DNA of 64,000 nt from NCBI RefSeq assembly GCF_032248695.1, contig NZ_JAVHXC010000001.1, positions 186,001 to 250,000 on the forward strand. Direction: 5' to 3'. The DNA is from Dietzia sp032248695. GTDB lineage: Bacteria > Actinomycetota > Actinomycetes > Mycobacteriales > Mycobacteriaceae. Each line of letters begins with the position of its first letter. The first letter of the stretch is position 1. Under the pieces are notes generated by a model. That model searched no databases, was not told the DNA's origin, and worked only from the letters and a program-made list of their open reading frames with translations. Of the stretch, positions 56,091 through 64,000 are shown piece after piece. A program made the position numbers and the translations under genes.

Positions 56091-56246
56091 TCAGCGCGGC
56101 ATCGGCGGCAGGGTGATGCCGAAGTTGGCGGCGGTGACGAATGCCTCGTGGGGCAGCAGGCCGAGGCTGTGCGCCCCGGTGCCCCAGACGCCGACCGAGG
56201 TGGCGACGCCGACGAGGGTCGAGAAGATGCTCGCGAGTGCGTACAT
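56091..56246 (-). CDS. Small hydrophobic peptide, copy B (51 aa, unknown)
   Basis: This is the upstream twin of copy A: it begins MYALASIFSTLVGVATSVG and ends FGITLPPMPR. Differences from copy A in the shared 48 residues are only Gln/His, Ile/Val and Ile/Thr. An 87-nt DNA block (56152-56238) is identical to 55874-55960, so the duplication is recent or the copies undergo gene conversion. GGGAG lies six nt before the ATG. It is 111 nt downstream of the rarA stop and 119 nt from copy A. No function is inferred with confidence. Confidence 0.7.
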   Translation of the reverse strand: MYALASIFSTLVGVATSVGVWGTGAHSLGLLPHEAFVTAANFGITLPPMPR

Positions 56247-56357
56247 GGTTGCTCCCTGAATGGATCACTGCCCCGGCCGTCTGCCGTGACATGAACCGAT
56301 TCAGCCTTTCATGAGAAAGTTCCCATGTATGTCGGGCGAACGTACGGTGCTCGACCG

Positions 56358-57704
56358 TCAGTCGCGGATGATCCTGCGGAGCTTGTCGACCCGGGCGGAC
56401 AGTTCCCGTTCGTGCCCGTGCGGCCCCGGCTCGTAGTAGTTCCGTCCCACCAGTTCGTCGGGCGGGTACTGCTGGGCCACCACGCCCGGCGCCGCGTTGT
56501 GGGGATAGCGGTAACCCACCCCGTTGCCGAGGCCCTTGGCGCCGGCGTAGTGGCCGTCCCGCAGGTGCTTGGGCACCTCCCCGACGCCGCCGCCGCGGAC
56601 ATCGGACATCGCGGCGTCGATGGCAGCGATGACGGCCTTGGACTTGGGGGCGGTCGCGAGGTGGATGGTCGCCTGCGCCAGGGCCAGCCGGCACTCCGGC
56701 ATCCCGACCTTCTGGACGATCTCCGCCGCCGCGGTCGCCGCCAGCAGCGCGGTGGGGTCGGCCATCCCGATGTCCTCGCTCGCGTGGACCATGAGTCGCC
56801 GGGCGATGAACCGCGGGTCCTCCCCCGCCACCAGCATGCGCGCGAGGTAGTGCAGCGCCGCGTCCACGTCGGAGCCCCGGATGGACTTGATGAACGCGCT
56901 CGTCACGTCGTAGTGCTGGTCGCCGTCACGGTCGTAGCGCACCGGCGCCGCGTCCAGGCTGAGCTCGACGATCTCCGGCGTCACCACGCCGTCCTCGGCG
57001 GCCCCGGCCGCGGCCTCCAGGATCGTCAGACTGCGCCTCGCGTCCCCTCCCGAGAGCCGGACGATGTCCTCCGCCGCGGCGTCGGTGAGCTCGACCCGCC
57101 CCGCCAGCCCCCGTTCGTCGGAGACGGCGCGCCGCAGCACGGCGGCGACGCCTGCGTCGTCCAGGCCCTGCAGCTCGGCGATGAGCGACCGGCTCAGGAG
57201 GGGGGCGATGACGGAGAAGTGCGGGTTCTCCGTGGTCGCCGCCACCAGCAGCACGATGCCGTTCTCCACCGCCGCCAACAGGGCGTCCTGTTGGCTCTTG
57301 GAGAACCGGTGGACCTCGTCGATGAACAGGACCGTCCGCTGACCGTGGACCTGCCGGGTGCGGGCGTCGTCGATCACCGCGCGGACGTCCTTGACCCCCG
57401 CGCTCAGCGCCGACAGGGCGACGAAATGCCGGCCCGAGGTGCTCGCGACGAGGTTGGCGAGCGTCGTCTTGCCGGTCCCGGGCGGGCCGTACAGGATCAC
57501 CGAGGAGCCGCCGCGCCCCTCCACCAGGCGGCGCAGCGGGGAGTTGGGGCGCAGCAGGTGCTCCTGGCCGATCACCTCGTCCAGCGTCCGCGGTCGCATC
57601 CGGACCGCCAACGGGGCGTCCGCGTCCACCGATGCCGACGCCGGAGGAACGGGCCCGGCGCCGGCGGCGTCCCCGGCGGCGAACAGCCCAGCGTCATCTG
57701 TCAC
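56358..57704 (-). CDS. rarA: Replication-associated recombination ATPase RarA (MgsA)
   Basis: RarA is an AAA+ ATPase related to clamp-loader subunits that acts at stalled replication forks. The 448-residue protein has MRPRTLDEVIGQEHLL, Walker A GPPGTGKTTLAN, Walker B VLFIDEVHRFSKSQQDALL, sensor 1 AATTENPHFSV and a C-terminal tetramerisation region. The GTG at 57704 lies exactly 7 nt after TAGCCT, so a leaderless transcript is likely. Upstream in-frame starts add low-complexity residues and are rejected. Confidence 0.95.
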   Translation of the reverse strand: MTDDAGLFAAGDAAGAGPVPPASASVDADAPLAVRMRPRTLDEVIGQEHLLRPNSPLRRLVEGRGGSSVILYGPPGTGKTTLANLVASTSGRHFVALSALSAGVKDVRAVIDDARTRQVHGQRTVLFIDEVHRFSKSQQDALLAAVENGIVLLVAATTENPHFSVIAPLLSRSLIAELQGLDDAGVAAVLRRAVSDERGLAGRVELTDAAAEDIVRLSGGDARRSLTILEAAAGAAEDGVVTPEIVELSLDAAPVRYDRDGDQHYDVTSAFIKSIRGSDVDAALHYLARMLVAGEDPRFIARRLMVHASEDIGMADPTALLAATAAAEIVQKVGMPECRLALAQATIHLATAPKSKAVIAAIDAAMSDVRGGGVGEVPKHLRDGHYAGAKGLGNGVGYRYPHNAAPGVVAQQYPPDELVGRNYYEPGPHGHERELSARVDKLRRIIRD

Positions 57705-57711
57705 GCCCACC

Positions 57712-57717
57712 AGGCTA
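57712..57717 (-). promoter_or_regulatory. Leaderless -10 element for rarA
   Basis: TAGCCT on the minus strand is followed by 7 nt and the rarA GTG. Confidence 0.5.
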
Positions 57718-57841
57718 CCGGCGGGCCCCGACAGCCGAGCCCGAGGTGAACACCGGGCTACGGATCCGCCCAAGTGGCCGCGTACCTCGTTGTCGTCAGG
57801 TTCTCTGGAGGTCAGGTGTGCGTCGTCCCCGGACGGGGCCG

Positions 57842-57886
57842 CGCCACCACCCCACGCCACGACACGCCACCACCCCGTGCCACGAC
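57842..57886 (+). repeat. 22-bp direct repeat before the phosphodiesterase gene
   Basis: 57842-57863 and 57865-57886 are 22-nt direct repeats (starting CGCCACCACCCC) that differ at two positions. They are one base apart and end 18 nt before the start codon. A tandem operator is possible, but so is chance in this low-complexity stretch. Confidence 0.5.
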
Positions 57887-57904
57887 CCCCGGAGGGCCCA
57901 CCCG

Positions 57905-59209
57905 ATGTGCCGCGACCACCACCCCACCCACGGCCCCACGATCACCCGCCGCGAGGCCCTCGCCCGCGCGGGGGCGGTCGCCGCCGCCGGCGCGGTCGGG
58001 GTGACGCTCCTCGCCGACCCCGCCCCGGTGTGGGCGGACCCGGTGCGCCCGGTCGCCGACGACCTCGACGTCTACGTGATCGTCACCGACGGCATGCGTC
58101 CCGACGAACTCACCCCGGCGCAGGCCCCGACACTGCACCGCTGGGCCACCGAGGGCACACGGTTCACCGACGCGTCCTCGATCATGATCGCCGAGACCCT
58201 GCCCAACCACGCCGCCATGGTCACCGGGGTCCTGCCCGAACGCAACGGGGTGCCCGCCAACGCGATCTGGGACCGCGCCGCCGGCACCGACCGCACGCTG
58301 GACCGCGCCGACGACCTCCGCGCCCCGACGGTCCTCGACCGGATCCGCACCGAAGCCGGACTCACCACGGCGAGCGTGCTCAGCAAGGACTACCTGCACG
58401 GCCTGTTCGGCGGGCGCGCCAGCGTCCAGTGGGCGCCGTTCCCCCTGGTGCCGATCACCGACCACTCGCTCGACTGGTTCACCGTCGAGGCCCTCAAGCA
58501 GACCATCACCGACCACGCGCCGCGGATGACCTTCGTCAACCTCGGGGACATGGACCGCTTCGGCCACATGGACCTGTCCGGCACCTCGTTGCGGCTCGCG
58601 CGCAACCAGGCGGTGTTCAACTCCGACCACAAACTGTGGGACCTCGAGCAGTTCCTCCGCGCCACCGGACGCTGGGAGCGCTCGGTGCTCATCGTGCTGG
58701 CCGACCACGGGATGGACTGGTCCGAGCCCCTGCGGCTGATCAGCGCGGCCGGGGCGATCGACGCCGACCCGGCCCTGCGCGGGCGGTTCGGGATCGCCCA
58801 GAACGGCGGGGCGGACACGTTCACCCACCTCGGCCCCGCCGCCGAGCGCGATGCCGCGCTCTCCCGACTGCGGGAGGTGATCGGCGGGTTGCCCGGCGTC
58901 CACCGCCTGTACGAGCCGGCCGACCTGTCACTGGGCGAGCGTGGCGGCGACCTCGTGGCGACGTGTCACCCCGGCTGGCGCTTCTCCGACCCCACCCCGT
59001 TCTCCAACCCCATCCCCGGCAACCACGGTCACGAGGTCACCCTCGGGATCCCGTTCTTCGTCTCCGGCGGACACCGGATCGTGCGGCGCGGGGGCGTGGT
59101 CGACCGGCCGGTGCGCACCCTCGACGTGGCGCCGACCGTGGCCCGACTGTTCGGGCTCGACCACGGCGGGATGGACGGCCGGCCAGTGCTCGAGGCGTTC
59201 CGGCTCTGA
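57905..59209 (+). CDS. Exported alkaline-phosphatase-superfamily phosphodiesterase
   Basis: The 434-residue protein begins with a twin-arginine signal (TRREALARAGAVAAAG, likely cleaved after PVWA), so it is exported folded. The mature part is a type I phosphodiesterase/nucleotide pyrophosphatase domain. The first metal Asp is in VIVTDGMRPDEL, the nucleophile Thr in ETLPNHAAMVTG, and further metal ligands in GDMDRFGHMD, LADHGMDW and PGNHGHEV. GGAGGG precedes the ATG at 57905. The substrate (nucleotide, phospholipid or other diester) is not evident. Confidence 0.85.
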   Translation: MCRDHHPTHGPTITRREALARAGAVAAAGAVGVTLLADPAPVWADPVRPVADDLDVYVIVTDGMRPDELTPAQAPTLHRWATEGTRFTDASSIMIAETLPNHAAMVTGVLPERNGVPANAIWDRAAGTDRTLDRADDLRAPTVLDRIRTEAGLTTASVLSKDYLHGLFGGRASVQWAPFPLVPITDHSLDWFTVEALKQTITDHAPRMTFVNLGDMDRFGHMDLSGTSLRLARNQAVFNSDHKLWDLEQFLRATGRWERSVLIVLADHGMDWSEPLRLISAAGAIDADPALRGRFGIAQNGGADTFTHLGPAAERDAALSRLREVIGGLPGVHRLYEPADLSLGERGGDLVATCHPGWRFSDPTPFSNPIPGNHGHEVTLGIPFFVSGGHRIVRRGGVVDRPVRTLDVAPTVARLFGLDHGGMDGRPVLEAFRL

Positions 59210-59245
59210 GGCTCCACGCGGGCCGCCCGCCCCGCGGTCCGGTGT

Positions 59246-61048
59246 CTAGCGGGCCGGCGCCTCCGCGGCGGGGGCGGCCTGTCCACGCTGCACCGGCTTC
59301 GCGTCGATGCCCGACTCCTTGCGCTGCTGCGCGGTGATCGGCGCCGGCGCGTCGGTCAGCGGGTCCACGCCGCCGCCGGACTTGGGGAACGCGATGACGT
59401 CGCGGATCGACTCGGTCCCCGCCAACAGGGCGCAGATGCGGTCCCAGCCGAACGCGATGCCGCCGTGCGGGGGCGCGCCGTACGAGAAGGCGTCCAGCAG
59501 GAAGCCGAACTTCTCCTGCGCCTCCTCGGCCGCGATGCCCATCACGCCGAACACGCGCTCCTGGACGTCCTTGCGGTGGATACGGATCGACCCGCCGCCG
59601 ATCTCGTTGCCGTTGCACACGATGTCGTAGGCGTACGCCAGGGCCGAGCCCGGATCGGTGTCGAAGGAGTCCAGGTGCTCGGGCTTGGGCGAGGTGAACG
59701 CGTGGTGCACCGCGGTCCACGCACCCGAGCCCACGGCCACGTCGCCGGCCGCGGTCGCGTCGTCGGCGGGCTCGAACATCGGGGCGTCGACGACCCAGGT
59801 GAACGCCCACTTGGTGGGATCGATCAACCCGAGCTTCGCGGCGATCTCGCCACGGGCCGCGCCGAGCAGGGCGCGGGTGGACTTGACCGGGCCGGCGCCG
59901 AAGAAGATGCAGTCACCCGGCTCCGCACCGACGTGGGCGGCGATGCCGGCCCGCTCGGCGTCCGACAGGTTCTTGGCGACGGGGCCGCCGAGTTCGCCGT
60001 CCTCGCCCACGAGGATGTACGCGAGACCCTTGGCGCCGCGCTGCTTGGCCCACTCCTGCCACGCGTCGAGCTGACGACGGGGCTGGGTCGCCCCGCCCTT
60101 CATGACGACCGCACCCACGTACGGCGCCTTGAACACCCGGAACGGCGTGTCGGCGAAGAACTCCGTGCACTCGACGAGCTCGATGTCGAAACGCAGGTCC
60201 GGCTTGTCCGAACCGTAGCGCCGCATCGCCTCCTCGTAGGTCATCCGCGGGATCGGGGTGGTGATCTCGTAGCCGGCGGTCGCCCACACCTCGGTGAGGA
60301 TCTCCTCGGCCACCGCGATCACGTCGTCCTGGTCGACGAAGCTCATCTCCACGTCGAGCTGCGTGAACTCCGGCTGCCGGTCCGCGCGGAAGTCCTCGTC
60401 CCGGTAGCAGCGGGCGAGCTGGTAGTACTTCTCCATGCCCGCGACCATGAGCAGCTGCTTGAACAGCTGCGGCGACTGCGGCAGGGCGTAGAACGTGCCG
60501 GGCTGCAGGCGCGCCGGCACGAGGAAGTCGCGCGCACCCTCGGGGGTCGACCGGGTCAGCGTGGGGGTCTCGATCTCCACGAAGTCGTGGCGCGCGAGGA
60601 CGCCGCGGGCCGCCGCGTTGACCTTCGAGCGCAGTCGCAGCGCCGCTCCCGGGCCCTCGCGACGGAGGTCGAGGTAGCGGTGACGCAGACGCGCCTCCTC
60701 CCCCACCTCGTCGTCGAGCTGGAACGGCAGCGCCGCGGCCTCGCCGAGGACCTCGAACGAGGTCACGTCGATCTCGATCTCACCCGAGTCGAGGTTGGGG
60801 TTCTCCGACCCCTCCGGCCGCCGGTCCACGACGCCCGTGACCGCCACGCAGTACTCGTTGCGCAGTCGGTGGGCGCGCTCGGCCACGTCCTCCGAACGGA
60901 ACACCACCTGGCAGACGCCGGACGCGTCGCGGAGGTCGACGAAGATGACGCCGCCGTGATCCCGGCGGCGGGCCACCCAGCCGGCCAGGGTGACGGTGTC
61001 ACCGGCATCGGCGGCTCGGAGCTGGCCGGCGGAATGGGTGCGCAGCAC
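59246..61048 (-). CDS. aspS: Aspartyl-tRNA synthetase (bacterial type, probably non-discriminating)
   Basis: AspS charges tRNA-Asp. The mycobacterial enzyme also charges tRNA-Asn for later amidation, and this protein is very close to it. The 600-residue protein has the OB-fold anticodon domain (LAGWVARRRDHGGVIFVDLR), the catalytic core (PQSPQLFKQLLMVAGMEKYY, CYRDEDFRADRQPEFTQLD), the GAD insertion, and motif 3 GIAFGWDRICALLAG. The GTG at 61048 (MLRTHSAGQLR) was chosen by family alignment, with GAGAGGA upstream. Confidence 0.96.
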   Translation of the reverse strand: MLRTHSAGQLRAADAGDTVTLAGWVARRRDHGGVIFVDLRDASGVCQVVFRSEDVAERAHRLRNEYCVAVTGVVDRRPEGSENPNLDSGEIEIDVTSFEVLGEAAALPFQLDDEVGEEARLRHRYLDLRREGPGAALRLRSKVNAAARGVLARHDFVEIETPTLTRSTPEGARDFLVPARLQPGTFYALPQSPQLFKQLLMVAGMEKYYQLARCYRDEDFRADRQPEFTQLDVEMSFVDQDDVIAVAEEILTEVWATAGYEITTPIPRMTYEEAMRRYGSDKPDLRFDIELVECTEFFADTPFRVFKAPYVGAVVMKGGATQPRRQLDAWQEWAKQRGAKGLAYILVGEDGELGGPVAKNLSDAERAGIAAHVGAEPGDCIFFGAGPVKSTRALLGAARGEIAAKLGLIDPTKWAFTWVVDAPMFEPADDATAAGDVAVGSGAWTAVHHAFTSPKPEHLDSFDTDPGSALAYAYDIVCNGNEIGGGSIRIHRKDVQERVFGVMGIAAEEAQEKFGFLLDAFSYGAPPHGGIAFGWDRICALLAGTESIRDVIAFPKSGGGVDPLTDAPAPITAQQRKESGIDAKPVQRGQAAPAAEAPAR

Positions 61049-61145
61049 TGCGGTGGTCCTCTCGTCGGGAAAAGTGTGGTGTGGTCGCCTGAGCGTGAGC
61101 ACCGACGGGACGACCCCACGGCCGGCCACGGGCTCGGACGGGGAC

Positions 61146-61209
61146 AGTCTACGTCCACCACGTGATCCTCCCGGTGTCGGCCGTGAGCGGGGCCGGCGCG
61201 ATCTATCGT
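61146..61209. promoter_or_regulatory. Divergent aspS / metallopeptidase promoter region
   Basis: On the minus strand TAGACT (61151-61146) is a -10 candidate for aspS, with a leader of about 90 nt. On the plus strand TATCGT (61204-61209) is a -10 candidate for the metallopeptidase gene. Confidence 0.4.
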
Positions 61210-61278
61210 GAAGTCCGTGGTGCGGCGGACGACCCGCCCGACGACCGGGCGAGACGCACCACCCGGAAGGCGGAGAGC

Positions 61279-62187
61279 ATGACGTTTCGACAGGGCGGGA
61301 GACTCGACACCAGCGGGGTCTCCGCGGGAGGTCGGGGTGGCCGCCGGGGGATCGCCGTGGGCGGTGGTGTCGGCGGCCTCGTCGTCGTCGTCATCGCGCT
61401 GTTCCTCGGCGTCGACCCCGGACAGTTCCTCGCCGACCCCGCCGCCCCCTCCGACCGGGCCGGCTCGTCGGCGACCACCGACGACCTCGACGCGCACATC
61501 GACCAGTGCGACCTCGCGCAGGCCAACGTCGACACCGTCTGTCGGATCGTCGCCACCACCGAGAGCCTCGAGGACGTGTGGACCACCCAGCTGCCGGACC
61601 AGGTCGGCATGCGGTGGGAACAGCCCCACACCACCATCTTCAGCGGCGGGGTCGACACCGCCTGCGGGGCCGCGTCGTCGGACATCGGGCCGTTCTACTG
61701 CCCCGGCGACCGGACCGTGTACATCGACCCGACCTTCTTCGACAGCGTCCTCGTGGGCCGGCTCGGCGGCCCGCCGGCCGGCGCCGCGCAGATGTACGTC
61801 GTGGCGCACGAGTTCGGCCACCACCTCCAGACCATGCTCGGCGACATCCGCCGCTCACAGCAGGACCCGCGGGGACCGTCCTCCGGCGCGGTCCGCGTGG
61901 AACTGCAGGCCGACTGCTACGCCGGCCTGTGGGCGCACTACGCCACCACCACACCCGCCCCCGACGGTGGGCCGCCCCTGCTCGAGAGCCTCACCCCGGC
62001 CGACGTGGACGCGATCGTCCGGACCGCCGAGGCGATCGGCGACGACCACATCCAGCGCACCGGGGGCGGGCGCGTGGACCCGCGCTCGTGGACCCACGGC
62101 TCGTCCGAGATGCGCCGTCAGTGGTTCCTCACCGGGTACGAGCAGGGTTCCGTCGGGGCCTGCGACACCTTCCGCGCGCAGCTCTGA
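61279..62187 (+). CDS. YpfJ-family neutral zinc metallopeptidase, membrane anchored
   Basis: The 302-residue protein has a Gly-rich cytoplasmic start (SAGGRGGRRGIAVGG), one membrane helix (about 34-50, GGLVVVVIALFLGV), and an extracytoplasmic domain with the zinc-binding motif VVAHEFGHHLQTML and a downstream QADCYAGLWAHYA. This is the YpfJ / putative neutral zinc metallopeptidase family; M. tuberculosis Rv2575 is the equivalent between aspS and hisS. The substrate is unknown. CGGAGAGC precedes the ATG. Confidence 0.88.
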   Translation: MTFRQGGRLDTSGVSAGGRGGRRGIAVGGGVGGLVVVVIALFLGVDPGQFLADPAAPSDRAGSSATTDDLDAHIDQCDLAQANVDTVCRIVATTESLEDVWTTQLPDQVGMRWEQPHTTIFSGGVDTACGAASSDIGPFYCPGDRTVYIDPTFFDSVLVGRLGGPPAGAAQMYVVAHEFGHHLQTMLGDIRRSQQDPRGPSSGAVRVELQADCYAGLWAHYATTTPAPDGGPPLLESLTPADVDAIVRTAEAIGDDHIQRTGGGRVDPRSWTHGSSEMRRQWFLTGYEQGSVGACDTFRAQL

Positions 62188-62192
62188 CGGGC

Positions 62193-62230
62193 CACCCGCG
62201 CGCGCCGGTCAGTGGCCGACCGCGCGGGTG
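62193..62230. terminator. Convergent terminator hairpin between metallopeptidase and hisS
   Basis: CACCCGCGCG at 62193-62202 pairs perfectly with CGCGCGGGTG at 62221-62230 over an 18-nt loop. It covers the gap and the last codons of hisS. No T-run on either side. Confidence 0.55.
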
Positions 62231-63489
62231 ACGTGGCCGAGGATCGCCTCGAGGGGCACGGGCTCCTGCTCTCCGGTGGCCATCGTCTTGACGACCGCGG
62301 TGCCCGTCGCGAGCTCGTCCTCGCCGATCACCACGGTGACCGCGGCCCCCGACCGGTCGGCGGCCTTGAACGCGCCCTTCATCCCCCGGTCGCCGTACGC
62401 CATGTCCGCACGCAACCCGTTGCGCCGGAACTCCGCCAGCACCGGCACCATCGCCGTCTTGGCCGCCGCGCCGAGGGCGACGCCGTACACGTCCACGCGG
62501 CCCCGGGCGGCCGGGTCGATCCCCTCGGCCTGCAACGCCAGCACGGTGCGGTCGACCCCGATGCCGAAGCCGATCCCGGAGAGGGCCTGGCCGCCCAGCT
62601 GCTCCATCAGCCCGTCGTAGCGCCCGCCGCCACCGATCCCGGACTGCGCGCCCAGCCCGTCGTGGACGAACTCGAACGTCGTCTTGGTGTAGTAGTCCAG
62701 CCCGCGGACCATGCGGGGGTTGACCGTGTACTCCACCCCGAGGGCGTCCAGGTGCGCGCGCACCGTCGCGAAGTGTTCCGCGCTCGCCTCCGACAGGTGG
62801 TCGATCATCAGGGGGGCGTCCTCGAGCTGCGCACGCACCTCGGGGCGCTTGTCGTCCAGGACTCGCAACGGGTTGATCCGCGCACGCTCCCGCGTCGCCT
62901 CGTCGAGGTCCAGTCCGGCGAGGAACTCCTGCAGCCGCTCCCGGTACTGCGGCCGGCACGTCTCGTCACCGAGCGAGGTGAGCTCCAGACGGAAGCCGGA
63001 CAGTCCGAGCGAGCGGAACGCCTCGTCGGCCACCGCGATCACCTCGGCGTCCAGCGCCGGGTCGTCCACCCCGATGGCCTCGATCCCCACCTGCTGCAGC
63101 TGGCGGTAGCGACCCGCCTGCGGCCGCTCGTACCGGAAGAACGGTCCCGCGTAACAGAGCTTGACCGGCAGCTGCCCGCGGTCCAGACCGTGCTCGATCA
63201 CCGCGCGCATCACCCCGGCGGTGCCCTCCGGACGAAGGGTGACGCTGCGCCCGCCCCGGTCCTCGAAGGTGTACATCTCCTTGGAGACCACGTCGGTGGA
63301 CTCACCCACCCCGCGGGCGAACAGGGCCGTGTCCTCGAAGATCGGCAACTCGACGTGGCCGTACCCGGCGCGCCGTGCCGCGGACGTGATCGCGTCCCGG
63401 ACGGCCACGAACCCGGCCGAGGCCGGGGGGACGTAGTCGGGCACGCCCTTGGGCGCCTTGAGGGCGGTCTTCTTCTCGGTGCCGGTCAC
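62209..63489 (-). CDS. hisS: Histidyl-tRNA synthetase
   Basis: HisS charges tRNA-His. The 426-residue class II enzyme has KAPKGVPDYVPP at the start, motif 2 VTLRPEGTAGVMRAV, the histidine-binding GIGGGGRYDGLMEQLGG, and motif 3 GIGFGIGVDRTVLAL. The GTG at 63489 follows GAGGACTACTCAGCA. It lies 51 nt downstream of the glyoxalase-like gene and converges with the metallopeptidase gene. Confidence 0.96.
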   Translation of the reverse strand: MTGTEKKTALKAPKGVPDYVPPASAGFVAVRDAITSAARRAGYGHVELPIFEDTALFARGVGESTDVVSKEMYTFEDRGGRSVTLRPEGTAGVMRAVIEHGLDRGQLPVKLCYAGPFFRYERPQAGRYRQLQQVGIEAIGVDDPALDAEVIAVADEAFRSLGLSGFRLELTSLGDETCRPQYRERLQEFLAGLDLDEATRERARINPLRVLDDKRPEVRAQLEDAPLMIDHLSEASAEHFATVRAHLDALGVEYTVNPRMVRGLDYYTKTTFEFVHDGLGAQSGIGGGGRYDGLMEQLGGQALSGIGFGIGVDRTVLALQAEGIDPAARGRVDVYGVALGAAAKTAMVPVLAEFRRNGLRADMAYGDRGMKGAFKAADRSGAAVTVVIGEDELATGTAVVKTMATGEQEPVPLEAILGHVTRAVGH

Positions 63490-63540
63490 TGCTGAGTAGT
63501 CCTCGGGTGTGGAAGGGGCGGGGGGCGGGTCGGGGCGGGT

Positions 63541-64000
63541 CTAGAGGTCGCGCAGGAACGGGTTGGACCTGCGTTCGCGACCGATCGTGGTGGAGGGACC
63601 GTGTCCGGGCAGGACCACCGCGTCGTCGTCCAGCACGAGGAACTTCTTGGCGATCGACTGCATGAGCACCTCGGTGTCCCCCGCCGGCAGGTCCGTCCGA
63701 CCGATCCCGTCCTGGAACAGTACGTCGCCGCCGAGGACCACCGTCCGCGGTCCCTCCTCGGTCTGCACGATGATCCGGAAGGAGACCGAGCCCGGGCTGT
63801 GGCCGGGGACGTGATCCACGTCGAAGGTCATCGACCCGAACGTCACCGTGTCACCGTCGAACACCTCGACGACCTCCGCCGGCTCGGTGAAGCTGGCGTC
63901 CTTGAGCATGGCGGACAGGTCGAGGGACAGCCCCCTGGCCGGGTCCGAGAGCATCGGGCGGTCGTCCGGGTGGATGTACGCGGGCACACGGTAGTGATCC
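63541..64000 (-). CDS. Metallo-beta-lactamase-fold hydrolase (glyoxalase II-like), N-terminus cut off
   Basis: The C-terminal ~152 residues are seen; the frame remains open to the window edge (DHYRVPAYIHPDDRP), so the start and the HxHxDH motif lie outside. Visible metal-site parts are VDHVPGHSPGSVSF, VVLGGDVLFQDGIGR and VVLPGHGPSTTIG. This matches hydroxyacylglutathione-hydrolase-like proteins; mycobacteria have one next to hisS (Rv2581c). The true thioester substrate in organisms that use mycothiol is uncertain. Confidence 0.88.
   Translation of the reverse strand, partial: DHYRVPAYIHPDDRPMLSDPARGLSLDLSAMLKDASFTEPAEVVEVFDGDTVTFGSMTFDVDHVPGHSPGSVSFRIIVQTEEGPRTVVLGGDVLFQDGIGRTDLPAGDTEVLMQSIAKKFLVLDDDAVVLPGHGPSTTIGRERRSNPFLRDL

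Noticed and set aside
59217..59236. Terminator hairpin between the phosphodiesterase gene and aspS
   Set aside because: The stem is only six G/C pairs with no T-run, which is common by chance at this base composition.

Overview
The window is one contiguous stretch of chromosomal core genome from a high-G+C (about 70%) actinobacterium of the order Mycobacteriales. SecG, MihF, OpcA, RibBA, AspRS and the pyr and aro clusters all resemble mycobacterial and corynebacterial forms, and GTG starts are frequent. Dietzia or a close relative is my best guess from the overall look, but the sequence alone does not settle the genus. I see no tRNA, rRNA, insertion sequence, prophage or CRISPR array. Nearly every gene is a recognisable housekeeping gene.

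Left part (1-12.1 kb): the tail of an ABC permease, heme A synthase ctaA, an unusual Gly/Ala/Pro-rich protein with 19-residue tandem repeats, a quinone-reductase-like gene divergent from it, and heme O synthase ctaB. ctaB is divergent from a pentose phosphate operon, tkt-tal-zwf-opcA-pgl. That operon converges on a leftward glycolytic group, secG, tpiA, pgk and gap.

Middle (15.9-35.5 kb, all leftward): whiA-yvcK-rapZ-uvrC, a PH-domain membrane protein, the riboflavin genes ribD-ribE-ribBA-ribH with rpe upstream, an alpha/beta hydrolase, and rsmB-fmt-def. Further upstream are priA, metK, coaBC, rpoZ, gmk and the nucleoid protein gene mihF. Many neighbours overlap by 1-4 bases (ATGA, GTGA, TGATG), so translation is probably coupled.

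Right part (35.9-64 kb): the complete pyrimidine operon pyrR-pyrB-pyrC-(membrane protein)-carA-carB-pyrF, with a clear PyrR-binding hairpin just before the pyrR ribosome-binding site. Upstream of it lie nusB, efp, pepQ, the shikimate genes aroB, aroK, aroC and aroE, then mltG, ruvX and alaS. Beyond alaS are two nearly identical 51/52-residue hydrophobic peptide genes of unknown function, rarA, an exported phosphodiesterase, aspS, a YpfJ-type metallopeptidase, hisS and a truncated glyoxalase-II-like gene.

The most interesting items are the tandem small-peptide genes (55.8-56.25 kb), the 57-bp repeat protein gene (1.5-3.2 kb), five start codons each placed exactly 7 nt after a -10 hexamer (leaderless transcripts), the PyrR-binding loop, and a large nested palindrome after ctaA.
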